This document shows, piece after piece, positions 59,601-64,000 of a DNA stretch of 64,000 nucleotides; the stretch's first letter is position 1; each line of letters opens with the position of its first letter. This DNA is from Zygnema cylindricum (Eukaryota > Streptophyta > Zygnematophyceae > Zygnematales > Zygnemataceae): the NCBI GenBank assembly GCA_037447655.1, contig JBBHKE010000565.1, forward strand, positions 1 to 64,000. Direction: 5' to 3'. The notes beneath the pieces are model-generated. The model saw nothing but the letters and a program-made list of their open reading frames with translations. It searched no databases and was not told where the DNA came from. The position numbers and the translations under genes were made by a program.

Positions 59601-62600
59601 ACTTGTTGATTATCGGTGATTCTTTCTCAAAACACTAGATTTTGAGGTGTTGGAGAGTGATGTAAAAATGTAGCTTCTTATTTTTGTTGTCATGTTGTTG
59701 AACAGGACAATGTGTCCGACATTGTTCGAGAAGGAGGGATACAACATTTGATGGATGGGGAATTAATTGTACAGGTATTTAACGAGCTTTTAGCTCATGG
59801 TGTTTTTTTTTTTGTCTTGTGTTTTGGATTCAGCTGTGCAGAGTCAGTTTGTGTTTCATTCAGTCCCGGGGTCTTCTTGGCATTGACTTCTTTGGACTGT
59901 GCCTCTTCTTTCTGTAGAGAAAGCTCGTATGGACGTGTACAGCCAATGTTTATATTGCTATTGTCATGCAGTGCAAAAAAACAAACCATTTTACAGTTTT
60001 AGAGAGAACTTAATTATTTGCATCTTTGAATGGGCAATAATGGTGCTTTTTTGCAGGCCTCAAAGGATTGCGTGCAGAAGACATTAAAGAGGTTGGAAGA
60101 GAAAATGCAGGGCAAGGTATGTCAGGGGAACTTTTTTGTTTTTAGAGTAGACAGCATAGATTAAATATAAGAATGTGCAGGTCAATTTCCTGACTAGTTG
60201 CATGGCACTCCAGTATAATGCAGAATTAGTTGTGTTGCCTGGAGTGATCATGAGTTGTTGCTCATAATAGGGCACATGTTTACTTCAGACTTGTACTTTA
60301 GTCTGGTTAATGCTGAAGTTCAGACACGTAAAGCATGAAAGTGATGTCCTGTACCTCTACTCCTACTTCGTGATTGTGATTTCTGTGTGAGCATGTGAAC
60401 CATTGTCAAGTTAATGGAGGGTCGCTGTTATTTTAATGTATCACGTGTTGTTGAGCAAATTACCAGCATTCCTTTTTTTTGTGAGCCGTTTAAATTAAGA
60501 TCCTTGCATTTTGTTTTTCTGCTTTGCAGGTTTTGAAACACTTACTATATTTAATGAGGTCTCCTGACAAAGGTATTCAGCGTAGAGTGGCAACAGCGCT
60601 GGCACACCTTTGTGCCGAAGACGATCAGCGCAATATTTTTATGGACAACAGTGGCAAGTATCTCTTCTCTATTGGTACAACATGTTCTAGGAGTTTTGTT
60701 GCTATCTTTTGCACATAGGTTACTGTGTGGTTGTATTGAGGGACTTTAACATAAGCTCAACCAGTTTTCTGTAAAAAATGTTGTTTAAGACTTTTCCTTT
60801 TTCAGGATGTAATGCGTATTGAATTGACTCTTGTTTTCAACATTTGTGGTTGTTAAAAACCTTGCAGGATTAGAGATCCTCTTGGAAATGGTAGCCGCCC
60901 CTCCTAGCTCGAAGACACAGAGAGAGGGAGCAACTGCTCTTTATTCGCTAGCAAAGAGGGCTGCAGCTCTCTCTCCTATCGATGCAGCCCCACCGCCACC
61001 CACTCCTCAGGTGTGTCTTTTAGCAACATCTTGATTGGGTTGGTAAGGGAAATTGAACAATAGGTCAAACCAAGTCCTAGTTGCCATAAAGTTGAACCCT
61101 GTTCATTTGAAAAGCTGAACGCTATTTTCTTAAGTGAAGAACTAAGTAAATTTAGGATGTTTCCTGCATTAGAAAGTGTGGTGACCAAATTAAATTAGAA
61201 GTTGTCAAAGTTCAGTGCCTTGACAAAGAAATCTGAACAGGTAAAATGAACACCTTCAGACCTGTGTGCACATCGGTTTACATAACATCATTGATGAGTG
61301 AGAGTGGCATAAGGGAAAATGTTTTTGCAAACATATATTTTCCTGTTTCCACGTGCCATATGAATACTTGCAGGACAAGTAAACCCAATGTATCAGTCCG
61401 TAGTCAAATGACAAGAGTCAGTAATTTTGGGGGAATTAATGTCGATGGACATGATATTTTCTGATACCTCCGCTGTTCTAGCCTAAAATAATGCCATAAA
61501 GTTGGAGCCTATTGCAAATTCTGGATACCTGGAATACTTCATTTTACAGTCTATAGCAGTATGTGTGGATTTGAAAGACGTTTTGCATTCTCGAGTACTT
61601 GCAGGTCTATTTGGGAGAACAATATGTAAACAGCACTACTCTCTCAGATGTGACGTTTTTGGTGGAAGGTTAGTTACTCCAACACTTAATGTTTCACCGC
61701 CTGAATTGGTTTTTAAAGGAATAAAAAACTCGCTATTTCATTTTCACATCTGAGTTGTTCTTGTTGTTTTTAGTAGCAAGCTTTATGTGTTCCATATCTG
61801 CTACTATAAATTATCATGTCAGTCATGATTTGTTGACACTGTTGTGAATATGGGTTTAATGCATGTTCGAACTCACAGGCACTCGATTTTACGCCCACCG
61901 TATTGCGCTATTGGCCTCATCAGATGCCTTCAGAGCCATGTTTGATGGCGGTTACAGGGTGGGTGAAGACCTTACAGCCCTTTTCATTGCAATACCTTGT
62001 TAATGAACACGTTTTCTAGCATATAGCTGGGGTTTCCTGGAGATTTTAGCAAGTTTTAGGTCAACATAAATGTGCAATAAAAAATAATCAGGAATTCAAG
62101 ATTTTGTTTTTGCAGTTTTATGAGTATTTAATAAAATATACACCTATAAAAAATCCATGAAAGAGTCGAGCTTGTCTTATTCCAAATCTTTGAGTCATTT
62201 TTGCGTTACAGTCAACTTTCTGGTATTGTAACTTTTTGACCCTGTTCCTGATTTTCGTGGTGCAGGAAAAAGAAGCGAAAGACATTGAGATACCAAACAT
62301 AAGCTGGAAGGTTTTTGAGTCCATGATGAGGTATGTGCAGGCAAGACAGGGTACTTCTGATCCTGTTTCTGTGTAGCCTTGTTTAGGTTCATGAGAGTTG
62401 GCCAGATCATGGCACCTGTCAATTTTTTTCATCATGAATTTGGGGCGGTAGTTTTGTCATGTTCTTCCTGTTTTTTCTTTTATTTTTGTAGTCTATAAAC
62501 ACATGCAGTCTAAGTTGGGTTGGTCTTTAGATTGTTTTTAAAATATTGGCTGTAAGTTTGTGAACAAACAAGTTGTGTGCCTTTTTTCTTTCCAACGTCA

Positions 62601-63912
62601 TAAATAAGAGACTTGGATTATGGCCAGGAAGGTCGAAGTTTGTAAAACAGGTAGGAGAATCAAAGATAAAACTGCAGGTTATATAATGCTTGCACTATGT
62701 TGATCATTTTTGAATTCCAATGTGTCTTATACTGCAGTAGGGCGACGTGCGTTTCATACCCGTCTGGTTTACATCAGCTGACTTTTCTGACATAGTGTAC
62801 TATTTTTCGATGTGTTTTGTATGTTACCATGTTTATGAATTCAGAAGACGAAGGTGTGCGTTATTCTTAAATAAAGTTTGGTATGAATGGTTTGCAGGTG
62901 CATATATACTGGGACAGTGGAGGTCACATCAGACATGGCTCAAGAACTTTTGAGGGCTGCTGATCAATACCTGCTAGAGGGCTTAAAAAGGCTTTGTGAA
63001 TACGCTATTGCACAGGTAAGCATAAAACTGCTTGCAAGATGTTGCACCAGATAATTTCTTCGTCGTGTTCGCAAGGACTTTTGTTTATAATTTCTTGGAG
63101 GACAAGTTTTTGAACAGCGAGTATTTCACCAGGGCCTTGAACTTTGAGGCTCTTGTTTTCCGTCCGAAGTTGTCTGTCGTGGTTGTCCTTGTGTAGGCTG
63201 AAATGCCTCTTTCCCTTTCTTTATCGTTTTGAAAGTAGGACTTTTTGTTTTCGAGCTGCACCTCAGAGTAGACTTCAGCAGCTTGAAGCTGTAGTGGAAG
63301 TAGGAAAATTGACCAAAGGAAAAATTGTTTAAGGAATGTATGGCCGTTTTCTGCTGTTTTTCTCATCCCTTTGAAAGAGCTCTGGCATGGTAGGGCATTT
63401 CATGGAATAAAAAAAAACCTGCATGCTCAATGACACAGATTGTCTTTCCTTCTTCTTCAGTCTTCTTTTGTATGGATTTGCAAAAAAACAGGCAGCTAGT
63501 TTCATGTTTGGATCATCTTAAAGAAAACGAAAAAAGGTCAATACACTGATGTCTTTTCTTGAACGCGGTTTCCAGGACTTGACAACTGAGAACTTGGCGA
63601 ATGTATACGAGCTTGCAGAGGCATATCATGCACAATCGTTGCGACATACATGTGTCCTTTTTGTATTGGAACACAATGACCTCATGAGCACTTTGCCCGG
63701 GTAATTCAACTCGACTTTACCTTCACAAAATTGCTGTATTTCATAGGAATCTTTTCCTATTTTATGTTTCGTTTTCTCGCCGAAGTCTTTTGCAGTTTTC
63801 AAATTTATGACTTGGCTTTGACGTTACTATGTGCAGATATCATGAACTGATATTGCGAATGATCCCTGAAATGCGAGAATATATCCACAGGGTTCTCCGG
63901 CCAAGACTTTGA
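56684..63912 (+). CDS. ARM repeat and BTB domain protein, ARIA/ABAP1 family (copy 2, complete)
   Basis: Plant ARIA and ABAP1 are nuclear ARM-BTB proteins that bind transcription or replication factors and may act as cullin-3 adaptors. Nineteen exons join in frame to 692 aa: 56684-56906, 57213-57367, 57507-57679, 58004-58124, 58307-58381, 58489-58583, 58770-58845, 58946-59053, 59191-59319, 59706-59774, 60057-60116, 60530-60653, 60868-61010, 61605-61668, 61879-61958, 62266-62330, 62898-63015, 63576-63700, 63837-63912. ARM repeats span about residues 60-500 (GGIPPLVELLESTDAKVQRA, RGAVRPLIRMLEANDPQLRE, LQHNAAFALYGLADNE). BTB begins near 530 (LSDVTFLVEG, FYAHRIALLASSDAFRAMFD) and leads into LLRAADQYLLEGLKRLCEYA. 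Intron 12 has a GC donor (GTGGCAAGT). Length is close to Arabidopsis ARIA (about 710 aa). The ATG at 56684 is shared with copy 1. Confidence 0.95.
60654..60867 (+). other. GC-AG intron in the ARIA-like gene
   Basis: Exon 12 ends at ACAACAGTG and the intron starts GCAAGT, ending in CTTGCAG. Only this join gives the family sequence DNSGLEILLEMV; no GT donor nearby keeps the frame. Confidence 0.85.
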
Positions 63913-64000
63913 TAGTGTCTGGAGTTTTGATACTGAGCTGATTTAGTTTACCGCTCGGGATAATAGATAAAATTTGTAAAGATGGTTTGCATGTTCGCAT
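63913..64000 (+). other. 3' flank of the ARIA-like gene
   Basis: The last 88 bases after the TGA stop; presumed 3' UTR, with no polyadenylation signal that can be judged. Confidence 0.5.

Overview
This window looks like nuclear DNA of a green plant, most likely a streptophyte (charophyte-grade) alga or an early-diverging land plant. The reasons are a plant-type armadillo/BTB gene of the ARIA/ABAP1 family, a type-1 diacylglycerol acyltransferase (DGAT1) with an N-terminal PH domain (a layout known to me from green algae rather than flowering plants), many spliceosomal introns, and very heavy intronic (CCCTCT)n-type tracts. The species cannot be fixed from the sequence alone.

Layout. 1-5.7 kb is gene-poor, with satellites and one 0.9-kb element flanked by TAA. 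5.8-15.8 kb (+) holds a broken SLC26/SulP sulfate-transporter-like gene whose exons I could follow from the first transmembrane segments to the STAS domain. It has stop codons, frameshifts and several tandemly duplicated exons. 18.1-19.8 kb holds a hAT-like element and two small inverted-repeat elements upstream of DGAT1. 19.8-33.7 kb (+) is a complete 20-exon DGAT1 model (690 aa: coiled coil, PH domain, MBOAT domain). One of its exons is duplicated on either side of a (CCCCTC)n array, and a methyltransferase-like exon lies antisense in a late intron. 34.2-39.7 kb is one long foldback repeat split by a decayed LINE and a TAA-flanked element. 41.4-41.8 kb (-) is an intronless OSTC-like oligosaccharyltransferase subunit gene. 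43.4-47.1 kb is a nest of inverted-repeat elements.

48.7-50.8 kb (+) is the 5' part of an ARIA-like gene, cut off by a 10-N gap. After the gap come a 77-bp stretch that is an exact mirror (reversed but not complemented) of sequence 330 bp downstream, an inverted copy of the DGAT1 promoter with exons 1-2, and a LINE remnant. A second, complete ARIA-like gene (19 exons, 692 aa) fills 56.7-63.9 kb. The two ARIA copies and their upstream regions are near-identical apart from presence or absence of transposable elements, so this is either a recent segmental duplication or two haplotypes laid end to end by the assembler.

The intact genes serve unrelated housekeeping roles: triacylglycerol synthesis in the ER, N-glycosylation in the ER, and BTB/ARM signalling. 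Nothing suggests a shared pathway. I did not find a convincing new multi-gene system. The most noteworthy signals are the mirror segment, the repeated tandem exon duplications, the PH-domain DGAT1 and the family of TAA/TTA-flanked elements.
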